Below are positions 63,273 through 64,000 of a stretch of DNA of 64,000 nucleotides, piece by piece. The notes under the pieces were generated by a model. The model worked only from the letters and a program-made list of their open reading frames with translations. It was not told the DNA's origin and ran no database searches. The stretch comes from Carallia brachiata. Lineage: Eukaryota > Streptophyta > Magnoliopsida > Malpighiales > Rhizophoraceae. Each line of letters opens with the position of its first letter. The stretch's first letter is position 1. Location of the stretch: the NCBI GenBank assembly GCA_021464245.1, contig JADCRB010000013.1, positions 12,683,245 through 12,747,244 on the forward strand, in the 5' to 3' direction. The translations under genes were made by a program, and so were the position numbers.

Positions 63273-64000
63273 TGTAACGGACCTCTCGGCTTATTTACCT
63301 CCATAGGACTAAAAAAAAGGAAATTGTCGCTAAATTCGACTAAAAAAAAAAAATAATTGCGCAAATGGACCAACAAAAAACAGAAATAAATTTTCTTAAA
63401 GTGGATAATTGTTAGTCCCTTGAATACTTAGTATATTAGAATTAGTGATACTTACGTTAATTTTTAGTATTAAATTTTAGAGTGGCTAAACACTTTTTGA
63501 GATAAAGTAAGAGTTAAGAAATTTCAGTACAGACATAAACTTATATGTAGGTCTCACGATAGACCAAAACATAAACTAGACTATAAGTTCGTGAGCTCCA
63601 TTAGATGGGTGATGGATTTGGGCTAAAGGCTCAAACACAAGATTGAGTCTTGGTTAAATCTGCATGGCGCTACATAACACTACGTAACACTAAGTTTCTT
63701 GTGATATGTAGAATATAGGAACGTGCGGGTGTTGCTCTATTTTATTAGCCAAATATTGGGGTAATACTCATCATGATTAAGGATCGTGGGTAAATAAAAT
63801 TTATGGAGATCAAATGATAGATAATCATGAAAGATAAGTTTTATTAGGATCGAGTTGTGAATAAAATAGTAAGAAGGTGAGGATTGTTAGTCATAATAGA
63901 GATCTTGAAGCGATAACGATTATCTTTAAGATTTAAATAATTAAGAACGTCAATTATAAGTAGATTCTACAAATTTATCATTTGTATTTAATGAGAGAGA
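63273..64000. other. AT-rich 3' flank, nothing identified
   Basis: No ORF of note. A short repeat 'cgctacataacactacgtaacacta' lies near 63668-63692. The window ends without a gene start. Confidence 0.5.

Overview
The window is nuclear DNA from a flowering plant, most likely a woody eudicot. The evidence is GT-AG introns in every gene, plant-only gene families (cell-wall invertase, plant mobile domain protein, plastid/mitochondrial GLYR2), AT-rich intergenic DNA with many microsatellites, and nested plant transposon families. I cannot fix the species from sequence alone. No rRNA, tRNA, CRISPR array or bacterial-type operon was seen.

Layout: 1-6.2 kb is gene-free and contains nested direct and inverted repeats that run up to the first gene. 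6.26-10.08 kb (+) is a seven-exon cell-wall invertase with the classic 9-nt mini-exon. 10.94-14.29 kb (-) is GLYR2, a glyoxylate/succinic semialdehyde reductase with 12 coding exons. 15.97-18.45 kb (-) is a two-RRM hnRNP-like protein. 20.12-21.76 kb (-) is a two-exon FHA-domain protein. 21.8-25.8 kb is gene-free and holds a ~530-bp inverted-repeat element. 26.76-28.73 kb (+) is a plant mobile domain (MAIN-like) gene with one frame-disrupting base. 33.09-36.94 kb (+) is a ten-exon SurE-family phosphatase. 37.91-39.93 kb (+) is an organellar bL34 ribosomal protein whose first intron is a degenerate GT-rich minisatellite. 42.6-45.7 kb is a decayed Ty1/copia element with a 3' LTR. 46.85-47.6 kb is a purine-only minisatellite. 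48.3-51.4 kb is a stack of small TIR elements. 51.55-55.63 kb (+) is an SRP54 copy with two frameshifts, bracketed by two members of one hAT-like MITE family. 56.6-59.1 kb (+) is a rearranged duplicate joining the 5' part of GLYR2 to the 3' end of the RRM gene. 62.4-63.3 kb holds a broken LINE-type RNase H fragment and a segment paralogous to 48.3-49.7 kb.

The intact genes do not form a pathway. They are ordinary single genes: apoplastic sucrose cleavage, aldehyde detoxification, RNA binding, FHA signalling, nucleotide phosphatase and organelle translation. The most informative biology is structural: a chimeric pseudogene made from two neighbouring genes 40 kb away, a multi-exon SRP54 copy with exactly two missing bases, and TIR element families whose target-site duplications can be read directly. 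I found no convincing undescribed functional system.

Exon boundaries below were read by eye from splice consensus plus protein continuity. For each intact gene the summed exon length was checked to be a multiple of three. For the PMD and SRP54 genes the sum deviates exactly as the frameshifts predict.
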